DNA from: Bdellovibrionales bacterium CG10_big_fil_rev_8_21_14_0_10_45_34
Lineage (GTDB): Bacteria > Bdellovibrionota > Bdellovibrionia > Bdellovibrionales > 1-14-0-10-45-34
Reading direction: 5' to 3'
Length of the DNA: 64,000 nucleotides
Assembly (NCBI GenBank): GCA_002778785.1
Contig: PEZS01000009.1
Coordinates: 38,105 to 102,104, forward strand
Shown: one piece after another, positions 34,774 to 44,373 of the stretch
Position numbering within the stretch: the first letter of the stretch is position 1
Layout: the number at the start of each line of letters is the position of its first letter
The notes under the pieces: model-generated
The model's input: the letters and a program-made list of their open reading frames with translations, nothing else
Databases searched by the model: none
What the model was told of the DNA's origin: nothing
Program-made: the position numbers and the translations under genes

Positions 34774-35817
34774 CTAGGAACGAGGCGGTTTCTGTTGAAA
34801 TGATACAGAAGGGTTTGGTGTCAGCCATTGATCGGACTTCTGTCCTTGTCTCAACCTCAACAAACCTGCCAAAGCGATCATCGCAGCATTGTCAGTGCAG
34901 TAGCGCAGTGGAGGAATCCTTAGCTTTACCTTTCGAGAGTCGGCCCAAACCTGCGCTTTTTGGCGAAGTCTTGAGTTCGCGCTTACCCCTCCGCTGATGG
35001 CCACTCGCTGTATATTTAGCTGCCGCTGAGCTTCATCTAGCTTATAAAGAAGAGAGTCGCAAATAGCCTCTTGGTAGTCTGCTGCTAGATTCGCCAATTC
35101 TGCTAATTTCTCTGTGTGCTCCATGGAACGATAAACATTCAGGGCCGAGGTTTTTAATCCAGAGAAGCTAAAATCTAAGTCACCGCTCGATGTCATCGCT
35201 GTTGCAAACCTGAACTTTCCCTTTCTGCCTTTTTTTGCTAACTCGTCTACCAGCGGTCCCCCTGGGAATCCAAGTCCAATTGTCTTTGCAAACTTGTCAA
35301 AGGCTTCACCTGCAGCGTCATCTCGAGTTCGCCCCATCTCAATATAGTTGTCGTGAGAAAGCACATGAAAAAGTTGAGTGTGCCCACCGCTCACAACAAG
35401 CGCAAGGTACGGATAATGAAAGTCTCTATCTAAAGAGAGCTCCCTATCATGAAGCAAAGGAGCAACAATATGACCTTCAATATGATTTGTACCAATAAAC
35501 GGCTTATCAAACGCCATTGCTAGAACTTTTGCCGTTACTACGCCTACGAGGAGAGAGCCTAATAAACCTGGCTCGCTTGTAACGGCGATGCCATCGATAT
35601 CTCGAGTGGTAAGTTCATTTTCTTGAAGAATATTTTCTAAGAGAGGGAGCAAATTTTCTGTGTGTTCGCGACCTGCGATCTCCGGCACAATCCCGCCAAA
35701 AACATTGTGCGATTTGTCTTGCCCCAGTACTGAGCACGCAATGACATATCCATCTTCGCGAACGAGTGCTACCGATGAGTCGTCACAACTCGTTTCGATT
35801 CCAAGATAGACTTTCAT
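34774..35817 (-). CDS. tsaD: tRNA N6-adenosine threonylcarbamoyltransferase
   Basis: 347-residue Kae1/TsaD that adds the t6A modification at position 37 of ANN-decoding tRNAs together with TsaB/TsaE. Signature sequences: LGIETSCDDSSVALV, metal-binding NHIEGHIVAPLL (two His), LVVSGGHTQLFHV, and AISGGVSANSRLR, CTDNAAMIA near the end. Length is normal. ATG 35817. Confidence 0.97.
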   Translation of the reverse strand: MKVYLGIETSCDDSSVALVREDGYVIACSVLGQDKSHNVFGGIVPEIAGREHTENLLPLLENILQENELTTRDIDGIAVTSEPGLLGSLLVGVVTAKVLAMAFDKPFIGTNHIEGHIVAPLLHDRELSLDRDFHYPYLALVVSGGHTQLFHVLSHDNYIEMGRTRDDAAGEAFDKFAKTIGLGFPGGPLVDELAKKGRKGKFRFATAMTSSGDLDFSFSGLKTSALNVYRSMEHTEKLAELANLAADYQEAICDSLLYKLDEAQRQLNIQRVAISGGVSANSRLRQKAQVWADSRKVKLRIPPLRYCTDNAAMIALAGLLRLRQGQKSDQWLTPNPSVSFQQKPPRS

Positions 35818-35887
35818 TCGACGTTCCTAGTTTTATTAGTGCGCTTGAGCGATTCGAGCAAGAATGCTCTTTGTAAATCTCAACCAA

Positions 35888-36565
35888 CTATTTCATCTGG
35901 TTTAGTCTGTACGCAGCTTTTTTTCCCGCACGTGATTTACTCGCCTTTTGTTTTACTTCTTGGTAAAAAGCTTTGGCCTCAACCTTCATTCCAAGCTCCT
36001 GAAAACACACCCCAATTTTATAGGTCGCCTCGGACCACAGTTCATCTTTGGGATAAGTCTCTCTAAATTTTTGGTAACTAGTGATCGCCTTCTTCCATTC
36101 TTTGCCCCGAAATAAAGACTCGCTTTCTTTCCAAAGTGAACCGCTACTCGATTTCTCAGCAGCCGCTTGCACACTGGATGACGCCGGCGCACCCGACTCT
36201 AGCTTGCCAAGTCTTTCTTCAAACAATTTCATTTGTTCTATGAGGCGATCTAATTTTTCAGCCGTTGAATCGACTTCTTTATTTTCTTGTAGGCTGAGAA
36301 GCTTATGGTCTAACTCTTCAATTCTGCCGTTAAGCTGCCGAACCGACTCCTCGAGGCCAATGTATTCAGCTTGCTGTTCGGCTTGCTTTTTTTGAGCCTG
36401 ACTTACTTGTTCGCTATATTGTCTTTTTTGATCTGCCTCACCAATTTCGTCTCGAGTCTTTAGGCAACCTGTAACACCCACGCCAAGCAATGCAACTAGG
36501 ATCGAAGGCTTAAGACTGCGGGCCAATGGGCGTTTGACGAATTTGTTCGCGCGAAAAGTTTTCAT
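35888..36565 (-). CDS. cpoB: CpoB/YbgF-like lipoprotein with coiled coil and TPR
   Basis: 225 residues: N-terminal signal with lipobox VTGC, a coiled-coil segment (about 55-120, EESVRQLNGRIEELDHKLLSLQ), and a C-terminal TPR-like region (LWKESESLFRGKEWKKAITSYQKFRETYPKDELWSEATYKIGVCFQELG). This is the YbgF/CpoB layout; the family works with Tol-Pal and peptidoglycan synthesis during constriction, and pal is two genes upstream. Overlaps the DUF4398-like gene by four bases. Confidence 0.82.
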   Translation of the reverse strand: MKTFRANKFVKRPLARSLKPSILVALLGVGVTGCLKTRDEIGEADQKRQYSEQVSQAQKKQAEQQAEYIGLEESVRQLNGRIEELDHKLLSLQENKEVDSTAEKLDRLIEQMKLFEERLGKLESGAPASSSVQAAAEKSSSGSLWKESESLFRGKEWKKAITSYQKFRETYPKDELWSEATYKIGVCFQELGMKVEAKAFYQEVKQKASKSRAGKKAAYRLNQMK

Positions 36566-36870
36566 TGTTCGTATTCTCCTGATTGAGCGCTCTCAATTCT
36601 TGATAAGACCTGAGCCCTCTCCGAAAGCTGCTTGGCTTGTAGAAAGTGCTGCTTAGCCTCTTCATAGCGATAATTTCTAAATGAGGTTTCGCCTTTACGA
36701 AAGTGATCTTCGGCTTTCACCCAAATATGAGGCGCCCAACGCGATGCATTGCTAGCTTGGGCCGCCCAGACGGCTTCGCGAGAAAGGGTGTATTCAAGCA
36801 AAGGGGGTCTATGTGAGCAAGCCCCCATAATAAGAATTATGGGGAAAATAAGCAGGCCTCTAAATTTCAT
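36562..36870 (-). CDS. small lipoprotein, DUF4398-like
   Basis: 102 residues with a lipobox (IMGAC) near residue 17, then a helical region (AVWAAQASNASRWAPHIWVKAEDHFRKGETSFRNYRYEEAKQHFLQAKQLSERAQ) with the Ala-rich pattern of the DUF4398 family. It lies between pal and the CpoB-like gene in the same direction (14 bases after pal), suggesting a shared periplasmic or outer-membrane role. ATG start; no catalytic motif. Confidence 0.75.
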   Translation of the reverse strand: MKFRGLLIFPIILIMGACSHRPPLLEYTLSREAVWAAQASNASRWAPHIWVKAEDHFRKGETSFRNYRYEEAKQHFLQAKQLSERAQVLSRIESAQSGEYEQ

Positions 36871-36884
36871 AGGCCCACCGTAGT

Positions 36885-37367
36885 CTAGTTTGTAGAAAGT
36901 GGAACAAAGTTCGCACGGCGATTCTTAGCAAAGTCAGAATCAGAATCACCCATTACCAAGGGCTTTTCTTCGCCGTAGCTTATGATCGTCATTTGCTTTG
37001 CTGGGACGCCCAAGCTAACAAGATAGGCTTTCGCTGCTTTTGCACGCCTTTCACCCAAAGCTAAATTGTATTCAATAGATCCTCGCTCGTCACAATGTCC
37101 TTCGATCTGAACGGTTACAGCCGCTCTAGCCTTTATCCAGTCGGCGTTCTGACTCAACTTCGATTTTGCATCGGAACTCAAATCCGCTGTGTCATAATCA
37201 AAATTAACTGTGTGAAGGCCGTCAATTTTGCCACTGTCGCTACCTGCGGCTTCAAAGTTCATCGCCTGAGAAGCGACATCTCCGTCTTCGCCTTCGTCTT
37301 TCTTTTTCTTTGAACAAGAAACTATAAATGAAGCTGCCAAAACCAATGTCACGAGCGTTCTGATCAT
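36885..37367 (-). CDS. pal: peptidoglycan-associated lipoprotein Pal
   Basis: 160-residue outer-membrane lipoprotein: lipobox (FIVSC), a charged linker, and an OmpA-like domain with VNFDYDTADLSSDAKSKL, IEGHCDERGSIEYNLALGERRAKAAKAYL and ISYGEEKPL. These residues bind diaminopimelate in peptidoglycan. Pal helps outer-membrane constriction together with Tol; the tol genes themselves are not in this cluster. First gene of a three-gene unit with the DUF4398-like and CpoB-like genes, divergent from the large metallopeptidase gene. Confidence 0.95.
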   Translation of the reverse strand: MIRTLVTLVLAASFIVSCSKKKKDEGEDGDVASQAMNFEAAGSDSGKIDGLHTVNFDYDTADLSSDAKSKLSQNADWIKARAAVTVQIEGHCDERGSIEYNLALGERRAKAAKAYLVSLGVPAKQMTIISYGEEKPLVMGDSDSDFAKNRRANFVPLSTN

Positions 37368-37475
37368 ATGATGTCTCCTTTAAAATGATCCCGGGGTTTT
37401 TTAAAACAACAGCATCAAGTGTAGAGTGTCTTCATACTTTGTCAAACTTTTGGTTGGATGCCGTCAAGGAGCGTG

Positions 37476-40400
37476 ATGGAATATTTAACATCCAAGATGA
37501 ATTTCACTCGTCCTTTCTTTTTTGTCGGTTTGGTGTTTCTAGCGGTTGGGAGGCTTACACAACTTGGGCACAGCCAAACTTTACGAAAAACCGATACCGC
37601 TTGGAAAACGTTGAGCAGCGATCATTTTGAAATCATTTTTGATGAAAAAAATGAGACTGTCGCTCGGAAGTATCTTTCATCTGCTGAAATCAGCTACCAG
37701 AAACTACAGGGTATATTTTCTGAACGCCCTGAAAAAACAATTATTCTCATTGACGACAACACAGATCTTGCCAACGGACTGGCGACGCCTATCCCTGAGC
37801 CGATGATCGTAATATACCCAACTTTGCCATACCTCTCTGACAGCATCTCTCAGTACGGCGATTGGAGCGATGAACTTATTCTTCATGAGTATGTTCATAT
37901 TCTCAACTTTGAGCCCGCAAACAGCTTTTGGGCCCCCGTTCGTTTTATTTTTGGAAATATAATTAGACCGAATATTCTTCTTCCTCGGTGGTACCTCGAG
38001 GGCTTGGCCGTCAGCCTTGAAAGCCGGCTCACACACTTCGGCCGACTTCGTTCCACTCACTTTCAGAGCTGGCTGAGAGCTCATTATCTACAAGAAAGCT
38101 CGGATCTCCTGACGTGGGGCGAGATCAATGACACAACCAATCCCAAGTGGCCCAAAGGCGCCAGACCCTATTTTTGGGGCGCGCACTTCTGGAACCGGCT
38201 CATAGATCATAAAGGGATAGAGATCGTCGAGTTGCTCAACCAGCGATATTCTCGAAGAGTGCCATTTTTTTTAGAAGGGCCCATTAGGGACGCCACAGAT
38301 CAAAGCCTTAAAGACCTACTCCTAGCGACTGAGTCAGACCTTAAGGCCAAAGTTGCTGCGCAAACTTCGGTACTTCGCACTGTGCCGAGTCCAACTCCCT
38401 TAGAAAATGCAGAGTGGTTTGATACCGTTCACCGTGATTCGTCCGAAGTAAAATATCTTGCCCTAAGTCTAGACAGCCTGACACTTGTCATTATTCGATC
38501 AACACTTCACAACGACGACGAGATCATCGTTGTTCGCCGACCAACTAGTTTGGACTCTTTTCTTGATCAAAAAATCAGCATATTGGGTTCGGCAAAGAAT
38601 ATTCAACGATGCAGTTTCGAAGCAACTCAGGAAGATCTCGTATGCGACGGACTTGAACGCTTTGAACGCAAGGAGCTAAGATTTGATCTTTTCCGCTGGA
38701 ATATTACTCAGCGATCAAAAACTCGTCTCACTCACGGAATGCGATTATCTCAACCCTTCTATTCTGCTTTCGAAGACAGAATTTATGCGGTCCAGAGCGA
38801 AGCAAACCGCACCCGACTCATTAGTATCGCCCGCAATGGCGCTAATCCCCTTGTTCATTTTGAGGCCCCTCCGGGAACTCGGATTAGTCATCCCAGCGCT
38901 GATGAGGCCCAAATTGTGTTTTCTCTCAATGATTCGCCAGCACGTGGTGATCAGATCTATACCCTAGAGCGAGGTCACCAAAACCCTGAGCTACTAGTTA
39001 ATAAACCGTTTTCGCACAGTTTCAATGGTAGCCCAGATAAAGGCGTTTTTGTCTCTGCCCACTCTGGTGTCGCTAATCTGTATCTTCGAGATCAAAAGAA
39101 GGTTTCAGTCGCTCTCACACATTCGTTAACTTCTATCAATAGCGGCATTCTTGATGATTCACGCCAAGAAGTTTGGGTGTCCGAACTGACCAAAGAAGGT
39201 TACAGGCTTAAGAACTATCCGGCGCTACAATTAAAAAGTCTGCCAGCGATATCTAATTCTGAAATGTATATCTCAGATACAAATGACTTTTCCATTCAAG
39301 AGATAAAGGCCAACCAAGTTTTAAAGCCAACTGTTTTATCATCAAACCCCAGTGCGTCTGGATCTTCTGAAAAACCGAGAGAAGTAGAAGCCAGCGCCTC
39401 GTCAAATAACGAAGCAAACAGAGTCAACGATTACCAGGGGCTTTCTTATTTAGCCCCTAAGTTTTGGATCCCTTTTTTCTCGTTTATTCAACAAGGCTAC
39501 TTAGTTCAAGCGCTGGTGTTTAACAAAGATCCTGTTGGTCATCATTCCTACAATGCTTATGGTGGGTATGACTCTCTGAGTAAGAAAATGAGTTGGGGTT
39601 TTTCCTACGTTAACGAACAAACTCCTGCGCAGCTTTTGGTTACTTTTGCTGACCAATACAATTATCTTTTCGGATTCGACGTCGTTTCAAACACAAGTTA
39701 TGCCGAAGGATCCGCGCGTTTTTTCTTACCTGGCCTCTCTGAGAGTTGGAGCTCTAGCTTCGGTGGCGTAAGATCTCGGTTTGAAATTCCTTCAATCGGA
39801 GAAGAAACACAAGCCGGGTTCGTCGGCCAAATAGCTTACTCAGATGTTTCCCAAAAAGCTTATCAAATTTCTCCAGAAAAGGGGGGCGCCTTTAGTGTCC
39901 GCTCGAGTCACTACTTACCGTCGTGGGGGTCTCTCAGTTATACGGATGTACTTTTCTCCGGCACAAAATATCTTTCTTTCTTTTTACCAGAAAGACATGC
40001 TATCGAGTTCAAAATTAAAGGATACATTTCGCCCCAAAATCGAAATATTTATCTCGGCACTAGGTCTGCCGGCGGGCCCTTTTCGCTGAGCCTTATTCAG
40101 CCTCAATTTGTCGTGCGTGGGTACGCTCCGGGGGCGTTTCTTGGCTGGACGACTCTTACGGGAGGAATGGAATACCACTTTCCCATCTCAAAAATTTATA
40201 GTGGGGGTTCTTCGCCTTGGTTCAAAAAAAATCTTCACGGAGCCTTTATCGCCGATGCTGTTTCCGTTGAGGGCGCCTATTTTGATAAAAACAGAAGATC
40301 TGCTCGCAGGCGATACTTGGGTTCTATTTCTTATGGAGCCGGCGCAGAAGTGCACCTCGATACGACGATATTTTATCACGTACCTGCGACTTTTACTTTT

Positions 40401-40478
40401 GGTGGCTACTATGGATTCACCACCGAAGCTTACGGAGGCACGAATCTTTATTTAGGAATGAACGTACCTATTTTCTGA
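37476..40478 (+). CDS. putative exported zinc metallopeptidase with beta-propeller-like and beta-barrel regions
   Basis: 1000-residue exported protein. After a signal-like segment (FFFVGLVFLAVG), a peptidase-MA-like domain contains the zinc motif HEYVH (about residues 137-141) with a likely third ligand Glu in WYLEGLAVSLESR 34 residues later. Residues about 300-610 have repeats ending in strand-like blocks (GDQIYTLERG, ANLYLRDQKK), like TolB/WD40 propellers. The last 350 residues alternate like an outer-membrane barrel and end GTNLYLGMNVPIF. I use ATG 37476 (AAGGAG four bases upstream); an in-frame ATG at 37458 is possible. No known family matches the whole. Confidence 0.72.
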   Translation: MEYLTSKMNFTRPFFFVGLVFLAVGRLTQLGHSQTLRKTDTAWKTLSSDHFEIIFDEKNETVARKYLSSAEISYQKLQGIFSERPEKTIILIDDNTDLANGLATPIPEPMIVIYPTLPYLSDSISQYGDWSDELILHEYVHILNFEPANSFWAPVRFIFGNIIRPNILLPRWYLEGLAVSLESRLTHFGRLRSTHFQSWLRAHYLQESSDLLTWGEINDTTNPKWPKGARPYFWGAHFWNRLIDHKGIEIVELLNQRYSRRVPFFLEGPIRDATDQSLKDLLLATESDLKAKVAAQTSVLRTVPSPTPLENAEWFDTVHRDSSEVKYLALSLDSLTLVIIRSTLHNDDEIIVVRRPTSLDSFLDQKISILGSAKNIQRCSFEATQEDLVCDGLERFERKELRFDLFRWNITQRSKTRLTHGMRLSQPFYSAFEDRIYAVQSEANRTRLISIARNGANPLVHFEAPPGTRISHPSADEAQIVFSLNDSPARGDQIYTLERGHQNPELLVNKPFSHSFNGSPDKGVFVSAHSGVANLYLRDQKKVSVALTHSLTSINSGILDDSRQEVWVSELTKEGYRLKNYPALQLKSLPAISNSEMYISDTNDFSIQEIKANQVLKPTVLSSNPSASGSSEKPREVEASASSNNEANRVNDYQGLSYLAPKFWIPFFSFIQQGYLVQALVFNKDPVGHHSYNAYGGYDSLSKKMSWGFSYVNEQTPAQLLVTFADQYNYLFGFDVVSNTSYAEGSARFFLPGLSESWSSSFGGVRSRFEIPSIGEETQAGFVGQIAYSDVSQKAYQISPEKGGAFSVRSSHYLPSWGSLSYTDVLFSGTKYLSFFLPERHAIEFKIKGYISPQNRNIYLGTRSAGGPFSLSLIQPQFVVRGYAPGAFLGWTTLTGGMEYHFPISKIYSGGSSPWFKKNLHGAFIADAVSVEGAYFDKNRRSARRRYLGSISYGAGAEVHLDTTIFYHVPATFTFGGYYGFTTEAYGGTNLYLGMNVPIF

Positions 40479-40490
40479 GATTTAGTTCCC

Positions 40491-41015
40491 TTAGCGTGAA
40501 GCGACGTCGACAAAAATTTGACGTTTGATCGACTGGCCTTCTAACTCATAGTCGATTTCTATAAGATTTCGACCTTCTATAATTGGGAAGTAGTCCGTCA
40601 CAAAGTTATCACCGGGCCTTGAAAACACAGTCGCCTCTCTCTCGCGACTCTTGTTTTGCACACGAACGATGGACGATGCGGTGGCATTTTCATTAATTTT
40701 TTCGTCAGAGGTTTTAGCCACCTTCTTCGGGGTAGAGCCTTTACAAATTGAGCCCAGTATCCTTACCTGGCTGGAGTCCTTCAATCTATAGACGTCTTGG
40801 CTGCATCTTAAATAGACGGTTTCTATTCGCTTTTTCTTAACTGGATCCGGCTCTGTTACGCTCGCGAGCGTGCGCTCAATGAGGGATTCTTTTTTTGTTG
40901 GAGAAGTTTCTACTGGCTCCCAAATGAGCGAAAGTGTTGTTAGGGTTCCCAGAACAAAAACCGCCCCTGGCAATACCCATCGAGATTTCCTTTTGAGTCG
41001 CTTGGCTCTTGTCAT
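40491..41015 (-). CDS. hypothetical single-pass membrane protein
   Basis: 174 residues: a basic N-terminus (TRAKRLKRKSRW), one membrane helix (WVLPGAVFVLGTLTTLSLIW), then a periplasmic region with two Cys (YLRCSQDVY, SICKG) and a C-terminal strand-rich part (DYFPIIEGRNLIEIDYELEGQ). ATG 41015 follows AAGGA by six bases; an ATG seven codons earlier is weaker. No family recognised. Confidence 0.65.
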   Translation of the reverse strand: MTRAKRLKRKSRWVLPGAVFVLGTLTTLSLIWEPVETSPTKKESLIERTLASVTEPDPVKKKRIETVYLRCSQDVYRLKDSSQVRILGSICKGSTPKKVAKTSDEKINENATASSIVRVQNKSREREATVFSRPGDNFVTDYFPIIEGRNLIEIDYELEGQSIKRQIFVDVASR

Positions 41016-41163
41016 CGAGGTTCCTTCAACGTCCATTTATTCCAACGCCACTATCTTAACGCTTTGGCCTTGTGTCTTTGGCCACACACATACCGTGTCG
41101 GGATTTTGGCGCTCAGACTTAAGTTGTGTCATTTTGTTACAGTACCTTCTGCTTGCTTACGGG

Positions 41164-41184
41164 TCTTGACTTCTCCCGTCAAGA
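41164..41184. promoter_or_regulatory. inverted repeat at a possible promoter
   Basis: TCTTGAC (41164-41170), seven bases, GTCAAGA (41178-41184): perfect 7-base arms. The left arm contains TTGACT (41166-41171), which with an 18-base spacer meets TTTACT (41190-41195), a weak -10. A second inverted repeat CGAATT/AATTCG follows. It could be an operator over the promoter of the gene at 41213. Confidence 0.3.
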
Positions 41185-41212
41185 TCGAATTTACTGAATT
41201 CGAGGGGGACGC

Positions 41213-41719
41213 ATGTCTGGAGTCGAGTGGATTCGCGAACTAGTGCAGGCTGAACAGCAGATGGAAGAGTCTGGCGTCGTCGATATTGACTCCGGAATGG
41301 ACCCAAATCATCTGCTAGTGCATGAAACTCTGCGCTTTCTCAAAGAGCTAAAAAGTGAGCTTCTAGATAGCTCTTCTGTATTTAACCAAATCCGTGGTGC
41401 GGCACTTGGGGGCATCAAAGTTTACTCGATTGCCCGGACAGATGCAGATTTTATGCTTTTTAGAAATGGCACAAAACTCATTTTTTCAGCACGCGCTCCT
41501 GGACAAATCAGTATTCGGATTCAGTCTGGCACTGGAGCCAGCCAACCGCTTCCGACCCTTGGAATGCGAGATGGCCCGGATAGAGACTCAGAAGACCTCA
41601 TTCAGGCGCAGTGGGGGGCGTTTGGAGAAGTGGTATGGACTTATCAAAACCTGGTGGTAAGTACGCCGTATTTGGTTCGCTACTATATGACACGATTCAT
41701 TAAAGAGAGCTCCAAGTAG
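41213..41719 (+). CDS. hypothetical protein
   Basis: 168-residue soluble protein with no signal or membrane segment. It has an acidic N-terminal part, a central region (IRGAALGGIKVYSIARTDADFMLFRNGTKLIFSARAPGQISIRIQ) that looks like a small beta domain, and an aromatic C-terminus. ATG follows GAGGGGG. Not recognised; it precedes the kinase/pssA/asd operon by 74 bases. Confidence 0.68.
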   Translation: MSGVEWIRELVQAEQQMEESGVVDIDSGMDPNHLLVHETLRFLKELKSELLDSSSVFNQIRGAALGGIKVYSIARTDADFMLFRNGTKLIFSARAPGQISIRIQSGTGASQPLPTLGMRDGPDRDSEDLIQAQWGAFGEVVWTYQNLVVSTPYLVRYYMTRFIKESSK

Positions 41720-41793
41720 CGAAACTAACCTAAACCGCCAGTCTGAACCCTCGCTCCGCTTGCCTCAAACTTAGCCTTCACCTATACGAAATC

Positions 41794-42435
41794 ATGGACT
41801 CCATCACGACCAAGCAACGCAGTGACCTACATCTCTCACGAAAGCTCTACCACTTCAGCGGTGTAGTTTTGATCATTTCACTTTTTAACACTCTGGACCG
41901 GCAATCATCTCTGCTGGCCATGGGGGCGACGATTCTTTTGGTGGTTCCCCTTGATTACTGGCGACTTCATTCGAAGGTTCTCAAACAGAGAATAGTGAAG
42001 TGGTTTGGCCCCGTGATGCGAAACGAGGAACTCTCTACTTTTTCCGCCATGTCATATTTACTCTTTGGTGTTCTGATCACTATCTATATTTTTCCACCTC
42101 AGGTAGCTACCTTAGCCCTTTGGCTACTCGCCGTCGGAGATCCAGCTAGCGGAATTGTTGGCGTCCTTTACGGTAAAGACAAGATTCTTGGTTCTAAAAC
42201 TCTTCAGGGGTTCCTTGGTGGTTTTTTTGCCTGTATGGTTGTCGGGGCAATCTATTACTGGAGTACTGGAATCCTCATAGACCGGTTGGTTCTCGCTTCG
42301 ATTTTGACAGCATTGGTGGGCGCCACTGCAGAGCTCCTACCGCTAGGACGAATAGACGATAATTTTTCGTTTCCCATTCTGGCCGCAAGTGGTGTTTGGA
42401 TGATTTTTTATTTATTTGGAGGATTTGGTGGTTGA
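41794..42435 (+). CDS. CTP-dependent dolichol/diacylglycerol kinase-like membrane protein
   Basis: 213-residue, multi-pass membrane protein of the SEC59/VTE5/DGK1 superfamily. Signatures: SRKLYHFSGVVLI at the start, LWLLAVGDPASGIVGVLYGKDKILGSKTLQGFLGG in the middle and AELLPLGRIDDNFSFPI near the end (conserved Glu and DDN). The family transfers phosphate from CTP to lipid alcohols such as diacylglycerol or phytol; the substrate here is unknown. It overlaps pssA by eight bases, which fits phospholipid metabolism. Confidence 0.8.
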   Translation: MDSITTKQRSDLHLSRKLYHFSGVVLIISLFNTLDRQSSLLAMGATILLVVPLDYWRLHSKVLKQRIVKWFGPVMRNEELSTFSAMSYLLFGVLITIYIFPPQVATLALWLLAVGDPASGIVGVLYGKDKILGSKTLQGFLGGFFACMVVGAIYYWSTGILIDRLVLASILTALVGATAELLPLGRIDDNFSFPILAASGVWMIFYLFGGFGG

Positions 42436-43261
42436 ATTAGACACTTCGACGAACGACCGAGTTCAGAGAAGAATTGCGCGAAACCGTCGCCTCGTCGAGC
42501 GTCTTCATAGGCGTTTCTCTGTAAACATCTACGTGCTTCCCAACCTCGTAACTACCTGCAATCTTTTTTTTGGTTATTTTGCGATAATTTATTCGATCAA
42601 AGGACAATTCGAGTACGCAGCCTATGCGATCGTCGCCGCAGCACTTTTTGACCTGTTAGATGGCCGAGTAGCGCGTTGGACTAACTCAGAGAGCCGATTT
42701 GGCGCCGAGTACGACTCATTGTCAGACGTGGTGAGCTTTGGTGTGGCACCGAGCCTACTTATGTTTTTATGGGCACTACATCCTTTTGGAAGACTGGGTT
42801 GGCTTGCCTCGTTTTTCTTTGTGGCGTGTGGTGCTTTGAGACTCGCCCGTTTTAACGTGCAATCCGTATCAGTAGAGAAAAAGGACTTTCAAGGACTTCC
42901 CATTCCTATGGCAGCAGGTATCGTCGCCGGATCCTACTTGGCATTTCTTGATTTGGGTTGGAATGGGCAAAAGCACTGGGCACTACTAGGCATGACCTAC
43001 CTCCTCGGTTTCGTCATGGTGAGTAATTTTAGATACAGAAGTTTTAAGGATATCGATTTTCGTAAAAGAATGCCCTTCTGGTACTTGATTACTGGAGTAT
43101 CGATACTCGCAGTCGTTGCCTATCGACCAGAAGTCATGTTGTTTGTACTTTTCTTATCGTATGCGATACTCGGCGCTATCTTCGGTGTGCTCGGATCGGG
43201 CAAAAGGCGCAGAGAAAGAATGGAACGACTTGAAAGAGAAGCTTCAAAGGTGAACAAATGA
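42428..43261 (+). CDS. pssA: CDP-diacylglycerol--serine O-phosphatidyltransferase
   Basis: 277-residue membrane enzyme that makes phosphatidylserine, precursor of phosphatidylethanolamine. The CDP-alcohol phosphotransferase motif DGRVAR...GAEYDSLSD is present with all four Asp, followed by VSFGVAPS. The start is GTG 42428, five bases after GGAGG; a TTG at 42416 is possible. The protein ends basic (GSGKRRRERMERLERE). Overlaps asd by four bases. Confidence 0.93.
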   Translation: MVELDTSTNDRVQRRIARNRRLVERLHRRFSVNIYVLPNLVTTCNLFFGYFAIIYSIKGQFEYAAYAIVAAALFDLLDGRVARWTNSESRFGAEYDSLSDVVSFGVAPSLLMFLWALHPFGRLGWLASFFFVACGALRLARFNVQSVSVEKKDFQGLPIPMAAGIVAGSYLAFLDLGWNGQKHWALLGMTYLLGFVMVSNFRYRSFKDIDFRKRMPFWYLITGVSILAVVAYRPEVMLFVLFLSYAILGAIFGVLGSGKRRRERMERLEREASKVNK

Positions 43262-44271
43262 AACATTCAATATGTGTCGGAATCGTTGGTGCTACTGGAA
43301 TCGTTGGTCAAGAGTTCCTAAAACTCCTCAGAGAGCGAAAGGTTCCCACAGAAGAATTGAGACTCTTTGCGAGTCCTGGGTCTGCTGGCACACATGTCGT
43401 TTTTAGAGACGAAAAAATTCCGCTTAAGGCGCTGTCTGACGGTTGTTTTGAGGGGTTAGACGTGGTGTTTTTTTCCTCTGGGGACGACATCAGCACACAA
43501 TACGCGCCAGCCGCGGCGTCAGCGGGCGCCATCGTCATAGACAATTCTGCCGCCTTTAGAATGAATCCAGAATTCCCTTTGGTTGTACCGGAGATTAACG
43601 GCCATATCATTGATCTTAAGAAGCGCGGTCAAATTATTGCTAATCCCAATTGTTCAACCATTCAGCTCGTACTTGCTCTTTGGCCTCTAGAGAAAAACCT
43701 GGGAATAGAGCGAATACACGTCGCGACCTACCAAAGTGTTTCGGGCGCAGGAAGAGATGGAATCGAAGAGCTCAAAAGCAGTACTTTATCGATACTCAAT
43801 AACGGTACAGCGGCTTCTAAGGTGTTTCCGCACACAATCGCCTTTACAAACATTCCTCAAATTGGAGGAATTGGGCCGGATGGTTTTTGCACAGAAGAAC
43901 TCAAGATCATGAGGGAATCTCAGAAAATTTTGAATCGCGAAGACCTTCTCATTTCCGCTTTTACAGTGAGAACCCCGACAATGAATGGTCACTCAGAAGT
44001 AGCGTGGGTTCAACTTAAGAAGGACGCCTCTTTGGAAGCGATTCGGCAAATGCTCTCTTCTGCTCCGGGGTTAAAAGTCGTGGATTCACCGGAACTGAGC
44101 TCGTATCCAGTTTGCTCTGAAGTTTCCGGGCAGGATCCTGTTTTCATTGGGCGAATCCACAAAGACATTGCTGACTCTAAAACTCTTATTATGTGGATCG
44201 TGGCAGACAACCTGAGAAAAGGGGCCGCGCTGAATGGGCTTCAGATCGCGCAACTTTTCTTCAAGCAGTAA
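43258..44271 (+). CDS. asd: aspartate-semialdehyde dehydrogenase
   Basis: 337 residues; reduces aspartyl phosphate with NADPH for lysine, diaminopimelate, methionine and threonine synthesis. NADP-binding GIVGATGIVGQEFLKLL, catalytic Cys in NPNCSTIQ, SVSGAGRDGIEEL, and RTPTMNGHSEVAW near the active-site His. The context with pssA is an envelope-precursor operon. Confidence 0.96.
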   Translation: MKHSICVGIVGATGIVGQEFLKLLRERKVPTEELRLFASPGSAGTHVVFRDEKIPLKALSDGCFEGLDVVFFSSGDDISTQYAPAAASAGAIVIDNSAAFRMNPEFPLVVPEINGHIIDLKKRGQIIANPNCSTIQLVLALWPLEKNLGIERIHVATYQSVSGAGRDGIEELKSSTLSILNNGTAASKVFPHTIAFTNIPQIGGIGPDGFCTEELKIMRESQKILNREDLLISAFTVRTPTMNGHSEVAWVQLKKDASLEAIRQMLSSAPGLKVVDSPELSSYPVCSEVSGQDPVFIGRIHKDIADSKTLIMWIVADNLRKGAALNGLQIAQLFFKQ

Positions 44272-44373
44272 GAGAGTTCATCTGGAATGTCGGTCATACC
44301 TTAAGCATTCTTGACGTGACGCTTCCGGTAAATCTGTCATGTTTTAAGAAAGCCGTGCTACGCTTTTAATGAG

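Noticed and set aside
39433-39463. Inverted repeat AGGGGCT/AGCCCCT similar to the palindromic element arms
   Set aside because: It lies in the coding sequence of the metallopeptidase gene, is short, and the inner sequence is unrelated; probably chance.
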